A stretch of DNA of 64,000 nt from NCBI GenBank assembly GCA_030428885.1, contig JAUIEJ010000008.1, positions 124,001 to 188,000 on the forward strand, in the 5' to 3' direction. Both the position numbers and the translations under genes were made by a program. Each line of letters begins with the position of its first letter. Position 1 is the first letter of the stretch. Below, piece after piece: positions 15,794 through 24,751 of this stretch. The stretch is from Gemmatimonadota bacterium (GTDB lineage: Bacteria; Gemmatimonadota; Gemmatimonadetes; Longimicrobiales; Gaopeijiaceae). Under the pieces are notes generated by a model that saw only the letters and a list, made by a program, of their open reading frames with translations, made no database searches and was not told the DNA's origin.

Positions 15794-17020
15794 GTGCGGA
15801 AGATCGACATCGAGAACTTCCAGCGGGCCACCCGCGACACGCCTCGGGAGGTCAACCGCCGCATCGTGCTCAACCTCATCCGGGAGCACGGTCCGGTGTC
15901 CCGGGCCGATCTCGCGCGCATGATGGGGATCGCCCGTGGGATGATCACTCCGCTGGTCAACGAGCTCCTGGCCGATGATCTGATCTACGAGGGGCGCACG
16001 GCCCGCACGGCCCGGGGTCGCCGACCCACCCTGCTCCATCTCCGGTCGTTCGATCGGTTCGCCGTGGGCATCAACGTGGGGACCTCGCACACGGTGGTGG
16101 AACTGTCGGACTTCGGTGGGCGCCGGGTTGCCGTCGACGGCTTCCCCACGCCGGAGGATCCCCGGGAGCTGACGGCCACGGTGGAGACCATCGTGGAGGG
16201 CTTCCTCTCCATCCACGGCGAGGCCGGCACGGTGGAGGGGATCGGGTTCGTGGTGCCCGGCATGGTGGATGCCCGGACCCGGCGGGTCCTGCGGGTGCCC
16301 ACCCTGGGCTGGCGCGACGTGGAGGTCCACACGGCGCTGGAGGCGCGGTTCGGGCTCCCGGTTCGGGTGGAGCGTGACGCGGTGGCCTGCGCCATGGCCC
16401 GCATGTGGCTGGGCGGGGGCGCCGGCGCCCAGCCCGAACTCCGGGACTTCGTCTACGTCGTGGTGGCCGAGGGCGTGGGTACGGGTCTCGTCGTCAACGG
16501 GTCTCCCGTTCGGGGCCGCCACTACACCGCTGGGGAGTTCGGCCACGTGCCCCTGGATGGGGACGGCCCGGTGTGTGCCTGCGGGTCCCGGGGGTGTCTG
16601 GAGGCGTTCGCCTCGGACGTGGCCACCATCGCCCGCTATCTGGGACTCCCGTACGACGGCCGTACCACCCGGGCCGAGATCGAGGCTCGGGGCGTCACCC
16701 TGTGCGACGTCATCGCGAGGGCCGACGACGGCGATCAGGGCGCCGTGGAGGCGATCCGGGAGACCGGCCGGTATCTGGGGCTCGGGCTGGCCGCCATCGT
16801 GAACGCGCTGGACCCGTCGCTCCTCGTCGTGGGGGGTGATCTCTGTCGATCGTGGTCGCTGGTGGGCGACGAGGTCTCGGCCACGATCCGGCGACGGGCG
16901 CTCACCCCCGGCGCCGCGGCCATCCCCATCGAACTCGACCAGGATCACGCCGGCACCCGCCTCAGGGGGGCGGCGGCCCTGGTGGTGGCCCCCTCGTTCG
17001 CGGCGCCCGCCATCGCGTGA
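15794..17020 (+). CDS. ROK-family transcriptional regulator
   Basis: 408 residues. An N-terminal winged helix (VNRRIVLNLIREHGPVSRADLARMMGIARGMITPLVNELL) precedes a full ROK sugar-kinase-like domain. The ROK zinc site is intact (GEFGHVPL followed by CACGSRGCLEAF), and so is the sugar-contact EGVGTGLVVNG. Such NagC/Mlc/XylR-type proteins repress sugar genes and respond to a sugar or sugar phosphate. The GTG at 15794 directly precedes the conserved KIDIENFQRATRDT. It lies between the divergent beta-helix gene and the GH97 gene on its own strand, so control of the surrounding glycan genes is likely but unproven. Confidence 0.9.
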   Translation: MRKIDIENFQRATRDTPREVNRRIVLNLIREHGPVSRADLARMMGIARGMITPLVNELLADDLIYEGRTARTARGRRPTLLHLRSFDRFAVGINVGTSHTVVELSDFGGRRVAVDGFPTPEDPRELTATVETIVEGFLSIHGEAGTVEGIGFVVPGMVDARTRRVLRVPTLGWRDVEVHTALEARFGLPVRVERDAVACAMARMWLGGGAGAQPELRDFVYVVVAEGVGTGLVVNGSPVRGRHYTAGEFGHVPLDGDGPVCACGSRGCLEAFASDVATIARYLGLPYDGRTTRAEIEARGVTLCDVIARADDGDQGAVEAIRETGRYLGLGLAAIVNALDPSLLVVGGDLCRSWSLVGDEVSATIRRRALTPGAAAIPIELDQDHAGTRLRGAAALVVAPSFAAPAIA

Positions 17021-17165
17021 CCCCCCTCGCGGGACCGCACACATCCGAACGCCGTCCGCTCCCCCGGGGCACGGACTGATGCGGCGCCGACCCTCGTTCG
17101 GTATGTTTTGTTCGTTGGACTGCCGAATGTGATCCGTCGCCGTCGTCCCGACGCGAGGCCGCCCT

Positions 17166-19229
17166 ATGAACGCCCGTTCTCGATCCTGCCGCCGCCCCTG
17201 GGGTCCGGGGTTCGCGGCCCTCTCGGCCCTTCTCGCCACCGCTCCCGCAGCCTGTCAGGCCCCGGGCCAGGTCGCCTCCCCCGATGGACGGACCGTGGTG
17301 ACGGTGGAGACCACCGACGGCGGCCTTTTCTACCGCATCGATCGGGACGGCGCACCCCTGGTGCTTCCCTCCCGGTTGGGCTTCGCGCTTCGGGGCGCCC
17401 CCGACCTCCGGGACGGTCTGTCCATCGCCGGCACGAACCGGGCGTCGGTGGACGAGACGTGGGAGCAGCCGTGGGGCCAGGTGCGCACCGTGCGGGACCA
17501 CCACAACGAGCTGCGGGTCGCCGTGGAGGAGACGTCGGCGCCGGGCCGCCGCTTCGAGGTGGTGGTGCGGGTCTTCGACGACGGGGTGGGGCTTCGATAC
17601 GTGGTGCCCGACCAGCCGGGATTGGCCGAGGTCGTGGTCGACGATGAACTCACCGAGTTCGCCTTCGCCGAGAACGCCGACGCCTGGTGGATTCCCTCGG
17701 ATCGGCCCCGGAAGGACCGCTCCGAGATGCTCTATTCCCGGTCTCCGGTGAGCGTCCTGGACAGCGTCCAGACTCCCCTGACCCTGGAGTCGCCGAGCGG
17801 TCCGGTCATGGTGGTCCACGAGGCCCATCTGGTCGACTGGCCCCGCATGTTCCTGGCGGGCGACCAGATCGAGGAGCGCACCCTGCGGGCCGCCCTGGCG
17901 CCCATGGTCGACGGCGTGAAGGCTCGCCGGGCGACCCCCTTCGAGACGCCGTGGCGCACGATCCAGATCGCCGACCGCGTCGAAGACCTCCAGCCCTCGG
18001 TCCTGGCCCTCAACCTCAACCCGCCGAGCGTGCTCGACGACACGTCGTGGATCGAGCCCATGACCTACGTGGGCATCTGGTGGGGCATGCACATCGGGGT
18101 GAACAGTTGGGGGTCGGGCCCGATTCACGACGCCACCACCGACAACACCCTCCGCTATCTCGACTTCGCCGCGGACAACGGCGTGGGCGGGGTTCTGGTG
18201 GAGGGGTGGAACGTGGGATGGGACGGCGACTGGATCGCCAACGGCGACGTCTTTTCGTTCACCGAGGCCTATCCGGACTACGACCTCGAGCGCGTGGCGG
18301 CCCACGCCCGGGAGCGGGGCGTCGCTCTCATCGCCCACAACGAGACCTCCGGGGGACTGGCCAACTACGAGTCCCAGATGGACTCGGCCTTCGCCCTCTA
18401 CGAGTCCCTCGGGATCCGGGCCATCAAGTCGGGCTACGTCATCGACACGATTCCCGGGGGCCACAGCCACTACTCCCAGGAGATGGTGCGGCACCATCGC
18501 CGCGTGCTCGAGACCGCGGCCCGCCATGGCATCATGATGAACGTGCACGAGCCGGTCCACGACACGGGCGAGCGCCGCACGTATCCCAACATGATGACCC
18601 GGGAAGGCTCCCGAGGTCAGGAGTACAACGCCTGGTCCGGCGACGGGGGCAATCCGCCGGAGCACGAGACGATCCTGTTCTTCACGCGCCTGATCCCGGG
18701 TCCCATGGACTTCACTCCGGGGGTCCTGGACATCCTGCGCACCGACCCCGACGGGCGGGAGCGGGCGTTCCACGAGCCCCGCATCCGGACCACGGTGGCC
18801 AAACAGCTCGCCCTCTACGTGGTGCTCTACTCGCCCTTCCAGATGGCCGCCGACCTCATCGAGAATTACGAGGGGCACCCCGCCTTCGAGTTCATCCGCA
18901 CCGTCGCGGTGGATTGGGACTCCACCCGGGTCCTGGAGGGGGCCATCGGAGACCACGTGGTGGTGGCCCGGAAAGCCCGGGACTCGGACGAGTGGTTCGT
19001 CGGCGCCATCACCGACGAGCAGGGTCGGACCTTCGAGGTGGCGCTGGATTTCCTCGATGCGGATGGGGACTACGTCGCCGAGATCTACGCCGACGGGCCC
19101 GGAGCCCATTGGGTCGATGCTCCCCTGGAGCTGGCGATCTCGGAGCGGGCCGTGGATTCGAACACGACCCTGAGCCTGGTTCTGGCCCCCGGCGGCGGAC
19201 AGGCGATCCGCATCCGGCCGGCGGGGTGA
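17166..19229 (+). CDS. susB: GH97 alpha-glucosidase (SusB-like, inverting type)
   Basis: 687 residues; the signal sequence ends at a Cys (APAAC), possibly a lipoprotein. It has the N-terminal beta-sandwich of GH97 (SPDGRTVVTVETTDGGLFYRI) and the barrel with WWGMHIG, EGWNVGWDGDW and NVHEP (Glu462), then TREGSRGQEYNAW and NPPEHETILFF, the acidic residues that in SusB serve as base and acid and bind calcium. At the position where retaining GH97 enzymes have an Asp nucleophile it reads AIKSGYVID with Gly, as in inverting SusB. It should release glucose from malto-oligosaccharides in the periplasm. It follows the ROK regulator by 145 nt. Confidence 0.92.
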   Translation: MNARSRSCRRPWGPGFAALSALLATAPAACQAPGQVASPDGRTVVTVETTDGGLFYRIDRDGAPLVLPSRLGFALRGAPDLRDGLSIAGTNRASVDETWEQPWGQVRTVRDHHNELRVAVEETSAPGRRFEVVVRVFDDGVGLRYVVPDQPGLAEVVVDDELTEFAFAENADAWWIPSDRPRKDRSEMLYSRSPVSVLDSVQTPLTLESPSGPVMVVHEAHLVDWPRMFLAGDQIEERTLRAALAPMVDGVKARRATPFETPWRTIQIADRVEDLQPSVLALNLNPPSVLDDTSWIEPMTYVGIWWGMHIGVNSWGSGPIHDATTDNTLRYLDFAADNGVGGVLVEGWNVGWDGDWIANGDVFSFTEAYPDYDLERVAAHARERGVALIAHNETSGGLANYESQMDSAFALYESLGIRAIKSGYVIDTIPGGHSHYSQEMVRHHRRVLETAARHGIMMNVHEPVHDTGERRTYPNMMTREGSRGQEYNAWSGDGGNPPEHETILFFTRLIPGPMDFTPGVLDILRTDPDGRERAFHEPRIRTTVAKQLALYVVLYSPFQMAADLIENYEGHPAFEFIRTVAVDWDSTRVLEGAIGDHVVVARKARDSDEWFVGAITDEQGRTFEVALDFLDADGDYVAEIYADGPGAHWVDAPLELAISERAVDSNTTLSLVLAPGGGQAIRIRPAG

Positions 19230-19235
19230 GGGCCG

Positions 19236-20252
19236 CTACGCCCGCCCTCCCGCGCCCCCCCGGGGGGCCAGCTCCGGGCTGAACGCCGGCGCCTCCATGT
19301 GCCGGAGGGCCGCCACGGCGCACCCCAGGAGTCCGGGGTGTTCCGCCTGGATCCACCCCAGGGCCACGCTCTCACAGAACCGGGTGAACCGGCCCTTGTC
19401 TTCGAACCGGGCCCGAATGCGCTCGGCGTCGAGGAACGGCACCAGACGGTGGAGCATGCCGCCGGAGAGGAACACGCCTCCCGTGGCCCACGAGGCCAGG
19501 GCCATGTCGCCGCAGAACCCGCCCAGGATGTCGAAGAAGTCCTCGATGGCCTGGAGGGCCGTGGCGTCGGCGTCGTGGGCCAGGTCGACGATCTGGGGCG
19601 CCGTGCGCGACGGCACCGGGACGTCGTCCCGGCCGTGGGCGATGTGGAGGTTGGCCCAGTACAGGTTCTCCAGTCCCGGCCCCGACACCAGACGCTCCAC
19701 CGAAACCCGGCGATAGCGGGAGATGAGGATCTTCAGCAGCTCGATCTCGTGATCGTCGGTGGGGGCGAACCCCACGTGGCCGCCCTCCGACGGCACCACC
19801 TCGCCTCCAGGGGTCTGGATGGCGATGCCCAGGCCCGTGCCCGGCCCGATCACCGTGCGGATGCCCCCGGGCCGGGGCCGGGCCTCGCCGAACCACGTGA
19901 CCTCGTCGGGGTCCAGCACGTCGATGGCCAACGCCTGGGCGGTGAAGTCGTTGAGGATCTCCAGCGGCGCCGCCAGGTGCTGCCGCAGGGCCGCCCGGCT
20001 GAAGCTCCACGGACTGTTGGGCAGATCGACCAGGTCTTCGTGGATCGGGCCCGCCACCGCGATGCAGGCCTCCACGATCTCGTCCACGCCCCGGCGTTCC
20101 AGGTACCGGGCGATGGCGTCTTCGATGCCCTCGAACTCGGCACACGCCAGGACCTCCACGCTGCGGAGATCCCGGGGGCCGTCGCCCACCAGGGCGAACC
20201 GGGCGTTGGTGCCGCCGATGTCGGCGATGAGGATGGCGCCGGCGGGGTTCAC
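19236..20252 (-). CDS. glk: Glucokinase (Glk, hexokinase fold)
   Basis: 338 residues of the E. coli Glk type rather than the ROK type: phosphate-binding loop IADIGGTNARFAL, catalytic region EILNDFTAQALAI, GPGTGLGIA, and EGGHVGFAP. It phosphorylates cytosolic glucose with ATP. The GTG at 20252 overlaps the TGA of the upstream GH13 gene (GTGA), so kinase and amylase are translated from one mRNA. It converges closely with the GH97 gene (6 nt apart). The location fits a pathway in which secreted glucosidases release glucose that is then trapped inside. Confidence 0.93.
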   Translation of the reverse strand: MNPAGAILIADIGGTNARFALVGDGPRDLRSVEVLACAEFEGIEDAIARYLERRGVDEIVEACIAVAGPIHEDLVDLPNSPWSFSRAALRQHLAAPLEILNDFTAQALAIDVLDPDEVTWFGEARPRPGGIRTVIGPGTGLGIAIQTPGGEVVPSEGGHVGFAPTDDHEIELLKILISRYRRVSVERLVSGPGLENLYWANLHIAHGRDDVPVPSRTAPQIVDLAHDADATALQAIEDFFDILGGFCGDMALASWATGGVFLSGGMLHRLVPFLDAERIRARFEDKGRFTRFCESVALGWIQAEHPGLLGCAVAALRHMEAPAFSPELAPRGGAGGRA

Positions 20253-22618
20253 GGAGTGGGCTCCCGGATCCAGATCACGAAGGCGCCGGCGGCCACGTCC
20301 ACCGACCGGCGTCCACCGTCCAGGGTCGACTGGGGACCGTCGACTCCCGAGAGGTCGATGGCGTCTCCCGTGGAGACCTGCCGCCACCGCCCCGGGGGAA
20401 GCTCCACCTCCACCGATCCGTCGTCGTCGCCGTTGTTGGCCGCCACCAGCACCTCGCCGCCCACCAGATACGCCAGGAGCCGGCCGTCGTCGGGCAGGAA
20501 GAAGCGGTAGTGGTCGTCGGGCACCTCGGCCACCCGGAATACCCGGCCCACCTCGGAGAAGCGGAGACTCAGGAGTCCCCTCCACCAGTCCCGCATGGCG
20601 GCGGCGGAGGAGCCCGGCACCAGGTCGCTCCACACGAACCGATTCGGGGCCCGGAGATTGTAGGTGTCGTCCCGGCCCTTGAAGTGGATGGGACCCCCGG
20701 CCGTTTCCACCACCCGCTCGTCGTCGGGTGCGAGCCCCTTGGAGCGGAGCATCTCCGTGCCTCCGTGGATCACCACGGGGCCGGCCGAGGTGAGGAGCAG
20801 CCCCGCGGCCCGGCGTACCGCCCCCAGATCGACGCCGCGTCGGCCGTCGTGCTCGTCGTTGGTCGCGTAGCGATCCGCCAGCGCCCAGTTGTCGTGGATG
20901 TCCACGTACGAGATTCCCCGGGTGCTCAGGGGTTCCTCGTCGAAGCGGTTCGCCAGGGCGCGCACCGCGGCGTCCCGCGCCGTGCCGTCACCCCCGGCCC
21001 ACCCGCGCTCGTTCACGTCGAAGGGGCTGCCCTGGAATGCGTTCCGGGCGTCGTCCTGGAAGAACGTGATGGGGGCGTCGGCCTTGTACCACGACCAGTC
21101 GGGATTCGACGCTACGTCGGGGTCGGACGGGGCGATCCACGGCTCGCCGTAGATGATGAGGTCGTCGGGGAGTTCGCTCTTCACCCGGAGCAGCGTCTGG
21201 CGGTCGATCTGGCCCGCGAGGTCGATGCGGAATCCATCCACGCCCAGTTCCTCGACCCAGTGGCGCAACTGGTCCACGATCCACCGCTGCACCATGGGCC
21301 GCTCCTCGCTCTTCACCTCGTTGCCGAAGGGCCCGATGTGCTCGAGGTCGTCGTTGGTGCGGAACCAGTACGGCAGGTCGAGGACGTTGAAGTTCAGGAG
21401 CAGATGCCGGCCGTCCATGTTCTCACCGGTGTGGTTGGGCACCACGTCGATGATCACGGCCATGCCCTCGGCGTGGAAGGCGGCCACCAGGTCCTTGAAG
21501 GCCTGCCGTTCGGCCCCGTGCTCGCTCCCCGGGGGACGGAAACGGCTCTCCACGGCGAAGGCGTGGGTGGTGCGGTACCCCCACTGGTAGTTCTCCTCGG
21601 CGATCCCCATCTCCCGGGCCACCGGGTCGTCGGCGAAGGTGGCGCGCCATTCCTCGTCGGAGTAGTGGAGGTACTCCTGCATGGGCATGAGGTGCACCAC
21701 GTTCACGCCGAGTTCCACGAGGTGGTCGAAGCCCACGGGCTCACCGTCGGCGTTGCGGAGTCCGGCCCGGGCCATGGCCGGGAGGGTGCCGGCGTCGGCG
21801 CCCACGTCGGGAAGGAGATCGGTGAAGTCCTGGAGGTGCACCTCGTAGGCCACCACGTCTTCCATGGCGGGCCGGCCCCCGGCCACGGGTGGGGGAGGCG
21901 GACCGTCGCGCCACACCCGGGAGCGACCCAGGGCATCGTCGTTGACCCGGGCGTAGGGGTCGGAGACGTGCGCCGGGTGGGCCTCGTAGAACCAGTTTCC
22001 CGGATCGGAGGGACCGTGGACCGTGAAGTCGTACCACGTGCGGTGCAGATCGCCGGACAGGCGGGCTTCCCAGACGCCGTCGGCCCCCAGGGTCATGTCC
22101 ACCGTGGTGTCGGGCTCCGGGGCGGTGCGGCCGTCGGGGCCGTAGAGGTGGAGCCGGACGGCGTCGGCCCGGGGCGAAAACAAGCGGAAGGTGGTGGACG
22201 CGCCGTCGTCGGCGACGTCGGCGCCCAGGGGGAGGGTGGAGTAGAGGTTCCGGAACCAGGGGTCCCGTCGCACCAGGGCGCGGAGGGAGCGGTCCGGCAG
22301 CTCCAGATAGTGCACCCGCCGGACGTCCAGCGACTCGCCCGGAATCAGCAGGGATCCGGTCTCGGTCTGGCGAAGCACCTGAGCCACCGGAATCTCCCGA
22401 CCGCTCCCGTCGGTGAGACGCCACGCTCGGGGATCGTCCGGACGGTCGGCGCCGGTGAGGGTCAGCCGGATCGACGTGGGACCGTGGATCTCGGCCTGGA
22501 GGCGAGGCTCCACTGGGGACTCCTGAGCGGTCGTTCCCGCCGCCGAGAGACATCCGGCGACGAGGGCGGCCGCGGTGGCGGGGAGGAGGGATCGTAGGGC
22601 GAACGGGCGAGCAGGCAT
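20249..22618 (-). CDS. GH13 alpha-glucan hydrolase lipoprotein, pullulanase-like
   Basis: 789 residues. A perfect lipobox (LVAGC) about 22 residues in predicts a lipoprotein. Order: lipoprotein signal; strand-rich N-terminal domains, the second resembling CBM48/E-set (TFRLFSPRADAVRLHLYG); GH13 barrel; C-terminal beta-domain. Catalytic residues: Asp466 nucleophile (GFRIDLAG), Glu492 acid/base (YGEPW), Asp576 (DIHDNW); region I is DVVPNHTG. The domain order resembles type I pullulanases, so alpha-1,6 or mixed activity is likely. ATG 22618 was chosen for the signal peptide. First gene of a unit with glk; divergent from a second GH13 gene across 133 nt that contains a shared 21-bp motif. Confidence 0.9.
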   Translation of the reverse strand: MPARPFALRSLLPATAAALVAGCLSAAGTTAQESPVEPRLQAEIHGPTSIRLTLTGADRPDDPRAWRLTDGSGREIPVAQVLRQTETGSLLIPGESLDVRRVHYLELPDRSLRALVRRDPWFRNLYSTLPLGADVADDGASTTFRLFSPRADAVRLHLYGPDGRTAPEPDTTVDMTLGADGVWEARLSGDLHRTWYDFTVHGPSDPGNWFYEAHPAHVSDPYARVNDDALGRSRVWRDGPPPPPVAGGRPAMEDVVAYEVHLQDFTDLLPDVGADAGTLPAMARAGLRNADGEPVGFDHLVELGVNVVHLMPMQEYLHYSDEEWRATFADDPVAREMGIAEENYQWGYRTTHAFAVESRFRPPGSEHGAERQAFKDLVAAFHAEGMAVIIDVVPNHTGENMDGRHLLLNFNVLDLPYWFRTNDDLEHIGPFGNEVKSEERPMVQRWIVDQLRHWVEELGVDGFRIDLAGQIDRQTLLRVKSELPDDLIIYGEPWIAPSDPDVASNPDWSWYKADAPITFFQDDARNAFQGSPFDVNERGWAGGDGTARDAAVRALANRFDEEPLSTRGISYVDIHDNWALADRYATNDEHDGRRGVDLGAVRRAAGLLLTSAGPVVIHGGTEMLRSKGLAPDDERVVETAGGPIHFKGRDDTYNLRAPNRFVWSDLVPGSSAAAMRDWWRGLLSLRFSEVGRVFRVAEVPDDHYRFFLPDDGRLLAYLVGGEVLVAANNGDDDGSVEVELPPGRWRQVSTGDAIDLSGVDGPQSTLDGGRRSVDVAAGAFVIWIREPTP

Positions 22619-22690
22619 GCGAGGCTCGGTAGGGGAACACCCCGTAGATTGGCGGCCCGACGGAGCGGAGGCAACCGGGTGTCGGTCCAT

Positions 22691-22711
22691 TTGACACCGG
22701 GGGTTCCAAAA
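22691..22711. promoter_or_regulatory. Maltodextrin-locus motif, copy A (candidate operator)
   Basis: TTGACACC-N5-TTCCAAAA, in the 133-nt gap between two divergent GH13 genes. The outer 8-mers form an imperfect dyad (TTGACACC against TTGGAACC, 6 of 8). An identical pair of 8-mers with the same 5-nt spacing recurs upstream of malQ (34110-34130). TTGACA could also serve as a -35 box for the rightward gene, with a weak -10 about 18 bp further on. Confidence 0.55.
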
Positions 22712-22751
22712 GGCGATTCTGCTCCATATCGGCCCCCTATCTCCGAACACC

Positions 22752-24674
22752 ATGACCTCTCGGCGCGGCGTGTTGCTCCTGATCCCGGTGCTCCTCGTCC
22801 AGGGCGCCTGCGCGCCGGAGTCGGGGGGGCCGGAGCGCGCCGCCCCCGAGCCCGTGGCCACCGTGCCCCGGTGGTCCCAGGAGGCCATCTGGTACCAGGT
22901 CTTCGTGGAGCGCTTCCGCAACGGGGACCCGGCCAACGATCCGACCCTGGCCGACATCGACGGATCGTGGCCCCACCGGGCCTTCGACGGCTGGGCCCCT
23001 ACGCCCTGGGGCCAGGACTGGTACGCCCAGGAAGACTGGGCCCGGACGTCGGGGGAGCCGTTCTACCTGACGGTCCAGGCCCGCCGGTACGGCGGCGACC
23101 TCCAGGGGGTCATGGACCAGCTCGACCAACTCGACGCCCTGGGAGTGACGGCCCTCTACCTGAATCCGGTCAACGACGCGCCGTCGCTGCACAAGTACGA
23201 CGCCCGCAACTACCGGCACGTGGACCGGAACTTCGGCCCCGACCCCCAGGGCGACGCGGCGCGGATGGCCGAAGAAGACCCGGCGGACCCCGCCACCTGG
23301 GCGTGGACCTCGGCCGACTCGCTGCTCCTGGCCGTGGTGGATGCGGCCCACGCCCGGGGCATGCGGGTCGTTCTCGACGTCTCGTGGAACCACACGGGGA
23401 TCACCTTCTGGGCGTGGCGCGACGTCCTGGAGCGACAGGAGGACTCGCCCTTCGCCGACTGGTACGAGATCGAGGCGTTCGACGACCCGGCCACACCCGA
23501 CACCAGCGAGTTCGCCTACCGGGGATGGGCCGGGGTGCGGGAGCTCCCCGAGTTGCGGAAGATCGGGCGGCCGGAGGGCGAGACCCACGGTCCCATCGCA
23601 GGCACCCTGGTGCCCGAGGTGCGGGACCACGTGTTCGCCGTGAGTCGGCGCTGGCTGGATCCCGACGGGGACGGCGATCCCTCCGACGGCGTCGACGGGT
23701 TCCGGTTGGACGTGGCCGAGATGGTGCCCCTGGGATTCTGGCGGGAATACCGGCGCTTCGTGCGGAGCGTGAATCCCGAGGCCTACCTGGTGGGGGAGGT
23801 GTGGTGGGAACAGTGGCCGGATCGCATGTACGATCCGGCGCCGTGGCTCCAGGGCGACGTGTTCGACGCGGTCATGAACTACCGGTGGTACGCCCCCACC
23901 CGGAGCTTCTTCACCGGGGCGCCTCCGGGGCTGTCGGCGTCGGCGTGGATCGAGGCCCTGAACGCCGCCGAAGCCGGCATTCCCCCGGAGCACGTGAAGG
24001 CCCAGATGAACCTCACGGCGAGCCACGACAGCCCCCGGTTCGCCACCTCCATCGGGAATCCCGGCCTCTACAAGTCCGGGGTGAACCCCCGGGACAACCC
24101 GGACTACCGCCTCGACCGCCCCGGCCCCGACACCCGGCGCCTGCAGGAGTTGATCCTGGTGCAGCAGTTCACCTGGAAGGGCGCCCCCCACATCTGGAAC
24201 GGCGACGAGGTGGGCATGTGGGGCGCCGACGATCCGGACAACCGCAAGCCCATCGTGTGGCCGGACCTCGCCTACGCCGACGAGGCGGCCGATCCCTTCG
24301 GGCGCCCGCGAGAGTCGCAGGCCGTGGAGCCGGATCTCGAGCTGAGGGCCCGCTATGCCGAGCTCATCGCGCTCCGGAGAGCCCACACCGATCTGTTCGT
24401 GGACGGCGACGTCGAGGTGCTGGTCGCGGACGACGACGCCCGTGGGGTGGTCTACCAGCGTGTCCTGGGCCAGGGGGAGGACGCCCGGCGGGCCCTGGTG
24501 GCCTTCAACGCCGGAGCCGGAGAACTGGCCCTCCCCCCGGTTGCCGAGTCCGGTGGTTGGACGCAGGCCGTGGTCGTAGGCGCGGCCTCGGGCGACCCCA
24601 CCGATGGATTGGTGCTGGGGCCCCGCTCGGCCGGGGTGTGGTTGTTCAGCGGATCGGGGGCCGGGGGGGAGTAG
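22752..24674 (+). CDS. GH13 alpha-amylase/neopullulanase-like lipoprotein
   Basis: 640 residues. The signal peptide ends at a lipobox-like QGAC (about residue 20). The barrel starts with EAIWYQVFVERFRNGDP. Region I is DVSWNHTG; catalytic Asp320 (GFRLDVAEM), Glu349 (VGEVWW) and Asp426 (TASHDSPR) are all present, and a calcium-site-like acidic loop (DPDGDGDPSDGVDG) precedes the nucleophile. It ends with a short beta-domain. It resembles cyclomaltodextrinase/neopullulanase-type enzymes that cut maltodextrins at the cell surface. It diverges from the other GH13 gene and is followed after 77 nt by the ankyrin/barrel gene. Confidence 0.9.
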   Translation: MTSRRGVLLLIPVLLVQGACAPESGGPERAAPEPVATVPRWSQEAIWYQVFVERFRNGDPANDPTLADIDGSWPHRAFDGWAPTPWGQDWYAQEDWARTSGEPFYLTVQARRYGGDLQGVMDQLDQLDALGVTALYLNPVNDAPSLHKYDARNYRHVDRNFGPDPQGDAARMAEEDPADPATWAWTSADSLLLAVVDAAHARGMRVVLDVSWNHTGITFWAWRDVLERQEDSPFADWYEIEAFDDPATPDTSEFAYRGWAGVRELPELRKIGRPEGETHGPIAGTLVPEVRDHVFAVSRRWLDPDGDGDPSDGVDGFRLDVAEMVPLGFWREYRRFVRSVNPEAYLVGEVWWEQWPDRMYDPAPWLQGDVFDAVMNYRWYAPTRSFFTGAPPGLSASAWIEALNAAEAGIPPEHVKAQMNLTASHDSPRFATSIGNPGLYKSGVNPRDNPDYRLDRPGPDTRRLQELILVQQFTWKGAPHIWNGDEVGMWGADDPDNRKPIVWPDLAYADEAADPFGRPRESQAVEPDLELRARYAELIALRRAHTDLFVDGDVEVLVADDDARGVVYQRVLGQGEDARRALVAFNAGAGELALPPVAESGGWTQAVVVGAASGDPTDGLVLGPRSAGVWLFSGSGAGGE

Positions 24675-24751
24675 GGGCGTGGTTGCCTGACCCGAGGTGC
24701 GAGGCGTACGCTCCGGCCCGGAGGCCGTCGCTTCGCTTTTGGGGAGGAGCC

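Noticed and set aside
15674-17239. N-terminal extension of the leftward beta-helix frame to 17239
   Set aside because: Antisense to the ROK gene, low-complexity and without signal peptide; the signal peptide starts at 15673.
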